Positions 42,012 through 52,456 of a stretch of 64,000 nucleotides of DNA are shown here, piece after piece. The notes under the pieces are model-generated. The model was given only the letters and a program-made list of their open reading frames with translations. It was not told where the DNA came from and ran no database searches. The position numbers and the translations under genes are program-made. The DNA is from Cryphonectria parasitica EP155 (Eukaryota; Ascomycota; Sordariomycetes; Diaporthales; Cryphonectriaceae), in the NCBI RefSeq assembly GCF_011745365.1, contig NW_024468909.1, positions 1,240,001 through 1,304,000 of the forward strand. Direction: 5' to 3'. Each line of letters starts with the position of its first letter. Within the stretch, counting starts at the first letter, position 1.

Positions 42012-43471
42012 ATGAAGTGTACTGTGTTCCTAGCCATGGCCGTGCTCGTGGTAGGCGCCCCAACGCCTACAGACGTGGCGGCCAGCTCTGCGGCTGACAC
42101 GGGTGCCTTTTACTCCCTTGTCGGGACTGCGACGGCAGCAGCAACACCAAACTCTGCTCCTGTGATTGGGAACTCGTCCGAGGTCGTCAGTGTTGATGCT
42201 GGCACTCTTTCAGCCGCGGTCTCCTCTGTGGTCACTGGGCTTGCTACACCCATCGCTCAGTCTGCAGATGGGCACCAGCCTACCACTACGACCAAGGGGA
42301 AAAAGACCACCACCCAGAAGACAACGTCCTCTTCGTATGGAAGCTGCAAGACCAAGACGAGCACTGTCCAGACTATTACCACTACCACGACTACTACCAC
42401 GGCGCCCACCACCAGTTCAACTACTTCCTACGTTTCGGTTCCGACAACCTGCACTCCTGTCAATTGGAATAACACCAACTCGTACACGAGCACTTCAGCA
42501 TGCCCGACAGCCATTGAGGTAGGAACCTACTGTGGATTCATCAACCCGCTTGACCCTTGCGCTTCTCAGCTGGCCGGTACGTGGTATTTCAATCCCGCAT
42601 TTCAAGTTGTTGATAAACTGCGAAAAGAAATCTAACAGTGATTTTAGGTGCTGCTCCCAGCCCAACAGCCGATACCGCGGCCGCCTTCCTGGCAGACGAG
42701 GCCTACCAATCCCTCGCCTCAAACGCCGCTGTACCCTCAGGCTACGTCTCAACATTCACCGATCTCGACGCGGCGGTGGTGGGCAATACCTACCTCGGCT
42801 ACGAGACCCTGAGCAGCTATGACACTGCGGCATGTGCCGCCTTCTGCGACGAGACTGACCTCTGCACCGGCTTCAACATCTACATCGAGCGCGACCCCGG
42901 CTGGAACCCCGACCAGTGCTCCTGCTCCAGCCCCGTGTCGACGTACAATTTCAAATGCAGCATCTTCGCAGGCGGCGTGTATGCCTCAGCAGCAACCAAC
43001 GCCGGGCAGTACCGCGATCAGTTCGAGGTCGTCATCACGGCCTCGAACGGCTACATGGTGAGCAACACGACGACCGACAGTATAGAGACGAGCGACGGTG
43101 GGTCCGAGCCGTGTCTGCCTTCTGGAAGCAGCCAGCCGCACAGCTGCTGGGGCAAGACACATGTGCACCCGGAGACGCTCATCAACGAGGGTTTCTTCTC
43201 TGGGGCTTTTGATGTGGATGTCTGTATCGACCTGGCCGTGGCCCAAAGCGAGGTCAACCTTGCCGCCAATGTTAATGTTACGGCGACATTCCTGAATGCG
43301 GCGCTGATTGTGCGAGATGGTGTGGCTTGGGGTACGTATTGCGGACTGTTCGCGGAGCAGTATGATGGTGATGATTGTACTTGGTCTCCTGGATCTTCTG
43401 GTGGATATGACTGGAGTGTTCAGGATAGTTGGGGCATCGATCTTGACGTTGGTGTCCTCCTGAGCTCGTGA
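42012..43471 (+). CDS. Secreted Thr-rich protein with PAN/apple-like Cys domain
   Basis: Exon 1 (42012-42576) and exon 2 (42648-43471) encode 462 residues. The intron has a GTACGT donor and a TTTTAG acceptor, phase 1. A signal peptide (MKCTVFLAMAVLVVGAPTP) is followed by a Thr/Ser-rich, probably O-glycosylated linker. After it a Cys block begins YLGYETLSSYDTAACAAFCD and continues LCTGFNIYIERDP. This block is common in uncharacterised extracellular proteins of Sordariomycetes and looks PAN/apple-like. The C-terminal 150 residues carry more Cys and N-glycosylation sites. A cell-surface or matrix function is likely, but no enzyme motif is seen. Confidence 0.85.
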
Positions 43472-43768
43472 TGGGAGACAGGCTTCATGCCGTTCTTGGA
43501 AACATCATCCGCCTGAGTGTCCGATTATTCTGGAACTTGATAAGGCATCGCCATCTGCGAACGATGAGAATCTCTACTGCTTTATCACGAAATAACTAGA
43601 ATACAGCGGCTTATACCAAAAATCTGTGTCCCTGTGTGCATGTAACAGCCTTGAATGTGTCAGTTAGGACAAGTGATGATCATCGTGATTGAATGGGATA
43701 TGGTTCTTATATGTGATAATGACTTCGTATACGCTTGCCAACAGCATCCCCTTGACGCCAAGTCTTCT

Positions 43769-45257
43769 TCATAGTTCATCTTTGCTCCCAAGGTTGTCTC
43801 GACCATTGACTTCATCTGCAAGCACCGAACCTCCCAGGACACGCTGACCAAAACGCATCTCCGAAGCACCCACATCGAACACAGCAACCACATTGCTCAA
43901 GAACGTATCCCCCAGTACCCCGGCAAATTCCACGCCAGGCTGTATACCCAGTCCGCAAACCATCGTGCCGTTCAAGGTAGTATTCAATCTCGAGACGAGG
44001 ATCGTTTCACGTGCCATCGTGAAGACTTCTGTGCCTATCTGCACGCCAAATTCAGGTACGGTAGCATCACAGGGCGCAGTGAACATAGTATTGCCGCCAC
44101 CAATGTCCACGAGCTTGGGAGGATCGGCAAAGGTGTCGTAGAAGTGCGTCACGAGGGACGGAGGCAGAACGTTTGCTGACCAGCCGCTGTCCACAACTAC
44201 TGGGAAGCCTTGGCTGGCTGGTATGTCGTTGTTCTCTTCTGAAAGCTTGGAGAAGGGCTTGCCGTCGATGATATAGTCGTCAGCGATGATCGTGTAGTAG
44301 GTGAAGTTTGTTGCAGCTCGGGTCTCGTTGACAAGGTTCGTCTGGACGTCATTAGCATCTTCGACTCACCAAAGGGAATCTTCTGGCCAATGGGGAACTT
44401 ACCACCAAGATTGGAGTCGACGTGAAATTCCCCACGAGGGGAACATCCACAATTTCACCAATGCCGAGAAGACCATCACCATCAACATCCAGAGCCATAC
44501 TGAATATGGGCTCCGTCAAGTTCTGCCTGACAGCATTGAAGAACCATGTGTCATGCTCACCAAACTCGTCACTGTTATTCAGCGCAGGCTTCGGAGCTTG
44601 CCCCTTTCTCGCCGGAACCATGGCTGGGTAGGCCAGCCCCAGAAGACCAGCGAAATCACCTGTCGAGGCGTGGAAGTAACCCTCCGATGGTAATGCAATC
44701 TGCTGGTTGTGCACCGTAACACCGCCGAAAGAAACAGACTCTAACCCATACGGGCCATACAGGTACTGCCCATTGCCATAGATAATCGAAAAATACTCGT
44801 CCGGTACGACGCCGCCAGAGAAGGACCCCTCGTAGAAAGCGGGAAAGTCACAGGCGGACTGATTCGTCGCTTTTCCACTCTCATCCAAGCATTGAAAGCT
44901 GCTCGGTGCAACCCAGAGATCGGAGGACCCGGTGTCGACCAGGAGAGGAACGGTTTGTGTGCCCACGGTGACTTGAGCGATGTAGGATGTGCCGATTAAG
45001 TTTACGACTGAAGGGTTCCTTCCATTGTCGCTAGCCTGTTCTCTGGTGACGTGGTCCTTCAAGGCTCCATGACGAGGGAGGCTTTGGGTGCTTCGTGCGA
45101 TAGCGATATTCGTCGAAGACATCGTTGTCTGTGGGGTTCTGCCAGGTGCTGATTCAGTCAGTCGCTTTTGCAAATCAGCACGGACATATTTGGCTTCCGA
45201 GGCTTCCAGAAGTCCAGATAAAATGCAATTGTAGAGTAGTGGGTTGAACATCCTCAT
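43769..45257 (-). CDS. Pepsin-like aspartic protease
   Basis: Exon 1 (45257-44403) and exon 2 (44341-43769) encode 475 residues; the intron (GTAAGT, TGCTAATG branch, CAG) is phase 0. The first catalytic motif is LLVDTGSSDLWVAP (Asp108) and the second VVVDSGWSANVLP (Asp336), both in A1-family context; the flap is near YGNGQYLYG. The N-terminus is moderately hydrophobic, so signal-peptide strength is uncertain. A propeptide of about 80 residues precedes the catalytic part. It cleaves proteins at acid pH, either secreted or vacuolar. The start could also be the ATG at 45251. Confidence 0.9.
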
Positions 45258-46142
45258 TCATACCGTTTCGACGGACGTTGCGTGAACACCATCAACGGAC
45301 CACGACATGGATAAAATATCAAGTATTGAATTAGAGCACTTTTGAAAATAAATTGTCGCAACTGTGATTATTATAGCTTTGCAAACGCGCATCTTGCAAC
45401 AAAGAATCGAGGCAATAAATTGATCTGGACTTCTGTGGTGGGTTTGGGATCTCGGCCGATTAGACTCTATTGTTCTTTTCATATTGTTCACAATACATTC
45501 TCTCTCGTGAGAATACGCCTTGTTCATGAACCCAAATAGATAGACCAACGGCTGTTAAATGTGCAATATGGATGCATGTTTTTTTTTTTTGGTATTGTAG
45601 CCATATAAATATTCAATGTTGACCAGGGCTCTGCAACGGACAAAGAAATTCCCTTCATTTCGAGATTGAGCGCGTCGGTCGAGCTCAGACACGTCACCAC
45701 TTACCAGCGAAGAAGGAGTGCTGGCGTTATATAGCATACCAGTTGACCCTTACTGTCTAGAGTGCGATGCTGCGACTCTTGTTTTTGCATCGCGACGGCT
45801 GGCCGCCCGACGTCAAGGAATTGATGATCAAAATCCCTGACAATTGGGGTGACATCTTACCAACTCTTGCAGTAAGCCAATGCTGTACATGTATACGGGA
45901 TCCTGCATTTAGGCTGTATCCTGTGGCCGCAGTAGGATAGCAATTCTCATTGGTCATGGTTGCAGGTACAAGTCCTCGAAGGAACATCTTCCCATTCTGC
46001 CTTGTGCTTCAATATTTATTAACAAGCGGTCAGATCAAAGCCAGTCCAGCCTGACGTTTCGAGTGACTAGGAAACAACTAAGTCAGGAATAAAAGAGAAA
46101 TGATCACTCAATCTGCTGTTCTCTTGCAGGCACTTTCAGGTC
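45258..46142. other. Intergenic region
   Basis: AT-rich, with a T-run near 45580-45590. It contains the upstream region of the protease gene and the 3' region of the F-box gene. No gene is supported. Confidence 0.45.
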
Positions 46143-47947
46143 TCATTCTTCCTCACAGTACCCACAGGATGGAGAAGGCGAAGGCTGTCTCAGCGCCTTG
46201 TTGTGCCGTGAGTGGTTGCCCGACCAGTGCAGCCGGTCCCTAATCAGCCTGTACCCACGTTTCCGCACCGTAAACACAACCCCAGCATTCAAAAAGGCAT
46301 CAGCGACCAGACCCATAACCCCATGCGCCTCCTCCTCGTAGTACCGCGGCAGCCTGTCAGGGATGTACGTGACCCTGCGCAGGTTCTCAAGACGAGACCT
46401 GTAGTTAAAGGAAAGGCCGCACAGCTCGTGGCAGAGGAAGCCGTAGTTCATGTAGCCCGTCTCCCAGTAGTCAAAGATCTTGACATACGCCAGACTCGTG
46501 GGGAGGGCGTTTTGGATCTCGTACCCCTGAGGGAACTCCTCCTGGTCGCCGCCACTCGTGAGGAGCTGCGCTTCCGTCTCGAGGATCCTGAGCTTGGACA
46601 GCCTCTCCAGCCCCTCCAGGCGCCCCTGTACAAGGGTGGTCGGCCACTCCTGCATAGTGCGAAAGTCAAGACGCTCCAGGTTCGGCATGTACTTGACCAG
46701 GATCCTGCTGATTTCGGTACAGTTGAACCTCCTCTGTGCCTCCTGGAAGCCCTGTATCTTGAGGGTCGTGATCCAAGACATCCTGCACACCTCGCGGAGG
46801 ATTTGAGAGTCGAGAGGCACGCGGACGGCGAGATCGACAGTGTCTGGAGTAACTTCGATCGCCGTCGGTCTGACGAAGCGTGCTGCGCCTTCGTGGCCGT
46901 CCCAGATGCCTATTCGTTTCAGGTTCTGCAGGCGGAGGAGGCTGGGGCAGGCTATGGCGAGGAGCTCGAGGTCGACGTGCCAGGCTGCGTGGGAGCTCTT
47001 GAGGTAACACTGGGGCGAGTAGAGGTCTGTGTAGATAATCTGTGCTGAGATGACATTACGAAGGGCTATGCGAGCGAGGACCTGGTCATCCAGGACCTGG
47101 TCAATGACGCTGTTCATGCGGTGGTAGAGTGGTGTCTTGTCCTCTCCGACCAGTGCTCGGAAGGTGATGGAGGACAGGGCTGGGACGAGGCACATGACAA
47201 CAGGGAGAAGCCTCTCTGTCAGATGCACGACTGGGACGGCACCTGTTCTCAGCCTCGGGGCGGTCCAGTCGGAGTCCGCTGTGGGTGTCGTAAAAGCGCA
47301 GCTGCTCGTGCCATCACGACGGCAACTTAAACCAGCGATGACGAGAAGGCGATGCGTCTCTGGGCTGGTCTCTGGACACCTGATGGCATCCTCAAACCTA
47401 TAATGCTGAAGGATGTTGACGATGTGATGGGTCTCTGGGTAGTGCACAGGGCGAAAGGAGCGCAGGTTGATCAGACATGCCATCTTCTTGACCAAGGGGC
47501 GAAGATAGGGTGCCTCGAGCATGGTTCGCAGAAATAACAGGAGGTCCTCGCCTCTCCGTGATTTGTTCAAGGGCTGTCTGAAGATGATGAACTCGTAGAG
47601 GCGCGGGGTGGCGGTGGAGCGGAACCAGGTGCAGGTCAGACAAAGGTCACGGAGGGCGTGACAGTTGGACTGTGTGGAATGGCTGATGGGCTCATCGTGC
47701 CATCGTTGGTCAACCTTGAGGTAATCACAGATCTGCTCTGTAATTTCGGGTGGGAGGTAGAAACCGCCACCAGCAGCCATTCCTGGAGTCGTTTGCACCT
47801 TTGACAAGGTTGTGCCGTGCCGTTTGTCCTAATACTTGAGGGTTAGTCGTACATATGAAAGCATGGAATATTTGTTCTTTTGAGGTGTATGATGCAGAGC
47901 GTTTGGCCAAGCATGTTTCCAACGAAGGATGATCTTACAAGAGACAT
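46143..47947 (-). CDS. F-box protein with leucine-rich C-terminal region
   Basis: The main exon (47828-46143) encodes an F-box-like start (YLPPEITEQICDYLK) followed by a long region with LRR-like segments (LPNLERLDFRTM, LERLSKLRILETEA). The first ATG in this exon is at 47780. A better start may be a 9-nt exon (ATG TCT CTT, 47947-47939). An intron (47938-47829) with a GTAAGA donor, GACTAACC branch site and TAG acceptor then keeps the frame, giving 564 residues instead of 545. F-box proteins recruit substrates to SCF ubiquitin ligases; the target is unknown. Confidence 0.75.
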
Positions 47948-48494
47948 GGTCTTTTGTTTTCAAGGTGTAGGACAAAGAGAACGAAGAGGAAAACAGAGAA
48001 AATCGGCTCAGGAGGCGGAATGTAATCCTCGCAGAAACTCCTTGTGACAGCGGGGTTGTGGATTGATTTCATAGGCAGAAGAAAGATCGAACAGGGAGAG
48101 CTGCAGGTCGTTGTCATCAGCGTTGGACTCAAACAGCAGCTGATTTAAATTATGTGGTATTCTGCGGCTCCGAGTGTCTTACATAATAAGAACCTATTGG
48201 TGCAAGGTGGTTTGCAGTCTCATTATGCTTGTACTATGTACAGTGTGACATTCCAGTTGCAAGTGGACATTTGTGTGATTTTTTGGGCAGGCTGTTGTTT
48301 GGGTGAAGCATCTGAGTGAGTGAGGGAGGTTTTAGGGTTCGCAAACTTAGCACACGGATTGAACCAGAATTCTGAATCGTAGTTGGAACCCAATCGATGT
48401 ATACTAAGTGATTACTTGAATTACTTAGATACCCGTCTGCAACTTTCTTTGGAAGGCAACTTGTTTATACATGTATCAGCGATCAACAGGTCAT
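47948..48494. other. Intergenic region
   Basis: Upstream region of the F-box gene and 3' region of the FAD-dependent dehydrogenase gene. No gene is supported. Confidence 0.45.
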
Positions 48495-50105
48495 TTATTT
48501 CCTGACCAGAGCAGCCGCTTGAAGACCAGCTCTTCTGCCGAACGTAGCACCAGACGTCAAACCACTACCTCCAGGGTAATTTTCATAGAACAGCCCTCCT
48601 AACATTTCGCCGCAGCAAAAGACACCTGGCATGGCTGCCCCCGTAGCGCTTGATATTACTGCTGACGTTTCAGGATCAACAGCCAGACCGCCAAAGGTAA
48701 AGGTCACGCCACAGCAGACCTTGATCGCCATAAATGGACCCTGCGTCAGCGGCAGGGCCCAGTTGGACTTGGGTATGCGCAGTGATTTCGTGGAGGACTG
48801 CGTGGAAAGCCCATCCTTGACGGACGGATCCCACTTCAGTCCTTGGTTCTCCTGTCTGTGGCTCGAAACAGCCTCATTATACTCCTTGACCGTGTCGACA
48901 AACTTCTGTGCGCTCTCCAAACCTTCACTTTTCTCCAACTTGGCAGCCAGCTCCTCAATGGTGTCCCCATAGACCTTACGCACCACCTCATCACGATATT
49001 CCTCGCTGCGCAGCCACGGAATGCCCTGCCCGTCCCAGACCTGAAAGGCCACACCCCCAGGCTGGCCCAGGATCGCCTTGCCGAACTTGGCATATGTATA
49101 GTTGCGAATATCAGATCCTTCATCAAAGAACCTCTCGCCGGTTCTGTTGAGCGTAATGCCCAGAGGATATCCGCTCTTGGTGAACTCGTTGGATGTCTCG
49201 CGGCTGCCTGTGTCGGCAGGGCTGTCGGCGTCCCAGGCGACGCTGTGGCACCCGCTCCAGTGGCCGGCCTGCTTGGCGCCCAGGTCACGAATTGCCATCT
49301 CGAGAACCTCGCCTGTGTTGTAAGGAGTGCCACGCACGTGGCCCAGGTCCCAGCCGTGGCCCAGATACTGCGCACGCATGCGAGGATTCGACTCGAACCC
49401 GCCTGCGGCGAGAATCACAGCCTTTGCCCTGATCGTTGTCGTCGTGCCGTCAGAGCGGACCACCTCCAGCGCCTCAAACTTGCCCGTCGCAGGATCCGTG
49501 ACGATCCTCTTGGCAGCTGTCTCATACACCACAGTGACGCCTGCTTTGGCAGCAGCCCTCTTGTGGTCCTCAATAAGACCTTTGCCACCATCCTCTGTCT
49601 TGAGACACATGCCACCCCAGAACTTGAACCTGTCGCCGATCTGGTACGCCTGGCGGTTGAAACTCAGCTGGAAGCGCACGCCGTGCGCCGCGAGCCAGCC
49701 CACCGTCTCACGGCTGTCATCAACCAGCCTGCGGCCCAGGGCGCGGTTGTAGCGCCCATCTGTCACGCGATGCAGGTCGCCGAGGAAGTCGTCGGGTGTG
49801 TAAGGGGCCAGGTCGATGCGCGTGGCCAGCTCAGCGTCGACGTTGTTGACGAGTGGAAGCACGTCGGAGAGACCTGCGTGCACGCAGCGCATGGCACCTG
49901 CTGTGAAGTAGCTGTTGCCTCCTGCCCAGGACTCGGGGCACTTGTCGATGAGGAGGACGCGCGGGTTGGTGGTGTTATTGTCGTTGTCATGCTGGGCGAG
50001 GAGAGTTTCGGCAGCGGAGGTGGCGGCGCTGAAGCCAGCATTGCCTCCTCCGATGACGAGGACATCCCAGTCTTCTTGGAGAAGTGATGATGCTTGAGAG
50101 GCCAT
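48495..50105 (-). CDS. FAD-dependent dehydrogenase, TcuA/fumarate-reductase flavoprotein type
   Basis: Single exon of 536 residues from an ATG at 50105. The Rossmann motif VLVIGGGNAGFSAA (16-29) is N-terminal. DKCPESWAGGNSYFTAGAMR is the GGNS/T block that contacts FAD in tricarballylate dehydrogenase (TcuA/CobZ) and the fumarate reductase flavoprotein family. YPLGITLNRTGERFFDEG and the C-terminal GEMLGGLFYENYPGGSGLTSG complete the family pattern. It probably oxidises a di- or tricarboxylate, or a steroid-like substrate. No TcuB-type electron-transfer or TcuC transporter gene is beside it. The reaction is therefore unassigned. Confidence 0.87.
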   Translation of the reverse strand: MASQASSLLQEDWDVLVIGGGNAGFSAATSAAETLLAQHDNDNNTTNPRVLLIDKCPESWAGGNSYFTAGAMRCVHAGLSDVLPLVNNVDAELATRIDLAPYTPDDFLGDLHRVTDGRYNRALGRRLVDDSRETVGWLAAHGVRFQLSFNRQAYQIGDRFKFWGGMCLKTEDGGKGLIEDHKRAAAKAGVTVVYETAAKRIVTDPATGKFEALEVVRSDGTTTTIRAKAVILAAGGFESNPRMRAQYLGHGWDLGHVRGTPYNTGEVLEMAIRDLGAKQAGHWSGCHSVAWDADSPADTGSRETSNEFTKSGYPLGITLNRTGERFFDEGSDIRNYTYAKFGKAILGQPGGVAFQVWDGQGIPWLRSEEYRDEVVRKVYGDTIEELAAKLEKSEGLESAQKFVDTVKEYNEAVSSHRQENQGLKWDPSVKDGLSTQSSTKSLRIPKSNWALPLTQGPFMAIKVCCGVTFTFGGLAVDPETSAVISSATGAAMPGVFCCGEMLGGLFYENYPGGSGLTSGATFGRRAGLQAAALVRK

Positions 50106-51416
50106 CGTCTCGAGTGATAACGAGATAAAGACGGAGGTCTTAGAGGGGAATACTTCTACTCAAACAGTTACTGGTCCTGAGAGAGACAGAGAGAGACTCT
50201 ATGAACTTTGAGGGAGAGGAATGAGGGCGGGAGAAGTTCACATATAAATGAGTACGTCTTGGATATTTCTTAAGCCCTCATCTTGTGGATCTCGGGAATA
50301 CAAGTCGGGCCCGCCTCAGGCCGGCTGCGGGGAATAGTGATGAAATGAGAGAGTACATAATACACAATGTTACCCTTCTTTACTGGCTAAGGAATGGTAT
50401 TCCCATCCATCCTTTTCCTGCATCCATCAACCCTTCTTCTATGTGGGGGAGCCGTGGGGCGTGGCAAGTGTATCTCTCTTTAGGCCCCATCTTTTTCATG
50501 TATTTTCTGGGGTTGGCAAGTTGGGGGTGGGCCACGCCGTCCTGGATCAATGCTTACCATTTGGCCCATGTGTTCTGGAATACTGACTGATCTGCTGACT
50601 ATTGTCATAGTTTCTTTGATTTGAAGAAATACGTTCATACTTGCATTGCATCTCCTCGCCTTAAAGAACTTGCCGGTTCGTGTCGTCATTTATTTTTAGA
50701 CTGTATTTATTGTCCGTTCGTGTACATCAAACTGTCCGGCCTTCCATCCCCCATCGAATATGACCTCAGGAGGCAAGAAACCACCTCAACTGGGGATCCA
50801 CTCAACTACTGACATAGTGCTATACACACTACTTGTATGTAAAGAATTAGTGTATGCTGGAAGTGGGCACAGGTCCCGATGTCGGGGCGGGAAAATGATT
50901 CTCAGACACTCGGTCGCAATTCAACTCGAGCCGTGAACAGTTGTGAGATCTGGATACACTCTTGAGATGTCTTCGAGACTAAGTACAATAGAAAAAGAGT
51001 CAGTACTTATTCTCTGCAGGTACCAGAATAATATTTTTGTTGTTAATCATTGAAAAGGAAAAAGAACACGGAAAAGAGAGGAAAAAGGGCCAAGGTTCCC
51101 AACGGCCGTTGAGCCCGTTCCGAGCGCCGGCCAAATCCACTCACGGCACACAAGCATCCACTTTTCTCCGTGTTTCATCACCATCTTTTTGTCGCCTGGG
51201 ACAGATCCTGGCACAACCGAGTAATGGAACAACTTCACCACACACATACAAAGTCACTACCAAGTACAGACAGCGAATCAGATCAAGCAATTTTACAGTA
51301 GATTTGCAAATACACACAATCTAAAACTCCTTTTCAATTAGTCAGCACACTCAACCTATCGTGTTCCCCACTTCAAATAAACCAAAACCAAACCTCTCGC
51401 CACAACCAACCTAAAG
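50106..51416. other. Divergent intergenic region
   Basis: Upstream regions of the FAD-dependent dehydrogenase (minus) and the YwbE-like gene (plus). No gene is supported. Confidence 0.45.
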
Positions 51417-52046
51417 ATGAACAACCGCCGTCCTCGCCACCCCCCAGTCCCAAAAACCACGGCCGTCCGCCCTGGGGCAGCCGTAAACATCGTCCTCAAG
51501 GCAGACCAGCCCACCGGCCGCACCGTATCAGGCATTGTGCGCGATGTACTGACTCGCGGCGACCACCCGCGCGGCATCAAGGTGCGGCTGGCAGATGGCC
51601 GCGTCGGAAGGGTGCAGAGCATGGCCTCGGCTGGATCATCTTCGGGCCCATCCGGTGGGGAGACTGTTGAAGGTTTTGTTGGTGGGATGCAGGGCGCAAG
51701 CATTGTGGATGATGTCGCTACTGGGGAGAATGCGTCTGGCTCCAGAGGGGGGATGTCGGAGCGGAGGGGAAGGAGGCGACGACAGGGAGGGTTTGAAGAA
51801 GGCGGTGAAGATGAGAGCCTACCTACGCAACAGGTTGGGCTGGATGCGTACGTCAAGCAGGCAAAACCAAAACGTAGGAAGGGCAAGGGAGTTTCACAGA
51901 TGACTGCGTCAGACGAGGAGGAGGGACAAGATGCGTCTCCTCCTTCTGCACTGGAGACGGTCACCTGTCCTGTATGTGGGGCTTTTGAGGGCGACGCGGC
52001 TGCTGTTTCGCACCATGTCGCCACCCACTTTGACTCTGCTGATTGA
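51417..52046 (+). CDS. YwbE-like domain fused to a C-terminal zinc finger
   Basis: Single exon of 209 residues. Residues 17-67 (VRPGAAVNIVLKADQPTGRT, then GIVRDVLTRGDHPRGIKVRL, then DGRVGRVQ) match the small bacterial YwbE/DUF2196 family almost over its full length. A disordered, charged linker with a basic patch (ERRGRRRRQ) follows. The C-terminus is CPVCGAFEGDAAAVSHHVATH, a C-x2-C, H-x3-H finger resembling UBZ-type ubiquitin-binding fingers. YwbE has no established function known to me. The finger and basic patch suggest a nuclear or ubiquitin-linked role, by inference only. Confidence 0.85.
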   Translation: MNNRRPRHPPVPKTTAVRPGAAVNIVLKADQPTGRTVSGIVRDVLTRGDHPRGIKVRLADGRVGRVQSMASAGSSSGPSGGETVEGFVGGMQGASIVDDVATGENASGSRGGMSERRGRRRRQGGFEEGGEDESLPTQQVGLDAYVKQAKPKRRKGKGVSQMTASDEEEGQDASPPSALETVTCPVCGAFEGDAAAVSHHVATHFDSAD

Positions 52047-52456
52047 TATGGCTGACGGCGTGAAGATCTATCAATCATCTGCGCTCATAGGGAGAGGAAC
52101 GTGTTTGGACCAGACATGACCACTGGGATCATGACTGACTATCCCGGGCTTATCTCCTCGCATACATGTGCCACTGGACTACGACAGACTCCAACCAAAG
52201 TCACCCCGGCGTCAAGCACCGAGAACAGTCTCACGAGATATCGGTGGCAAAAAGCTTGGAGTCTGCGCTGAGTTTGGCTGTCATCTCGTCTGGATTTTAC
52301 ATACATACCCAGCCTCGAAACAGCCGAGCCAGATACGGCAAACCACATATTCATAAAATCGGACTTTATTCTAAGCTTGTATTTGTGTACATCAACTCGC
52401 ATGCTGTTTCTGACAAGTATCATCATGTACAACATGTTCGACATCAGACATGTCGC
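52047..52456. other. Convergent intergenic region
   Basis: 3' regions of the YwbE-like gene and the GMC oxidoreductase gene. Nothing further is seen. Confidence 0.45.

Noticed and set aside
48843..50087. 414-codon frame antisense to the FAD-dependent dehydrogenase
   Set aside because: Shadow of a GC-rich gene; the sense frame has a complete flavoprotein pattern.
50285..50590. 101-codon plus-strand frame with aromatic residues
   Set aside because: Starts at GTG and looks like a translated promoter region.
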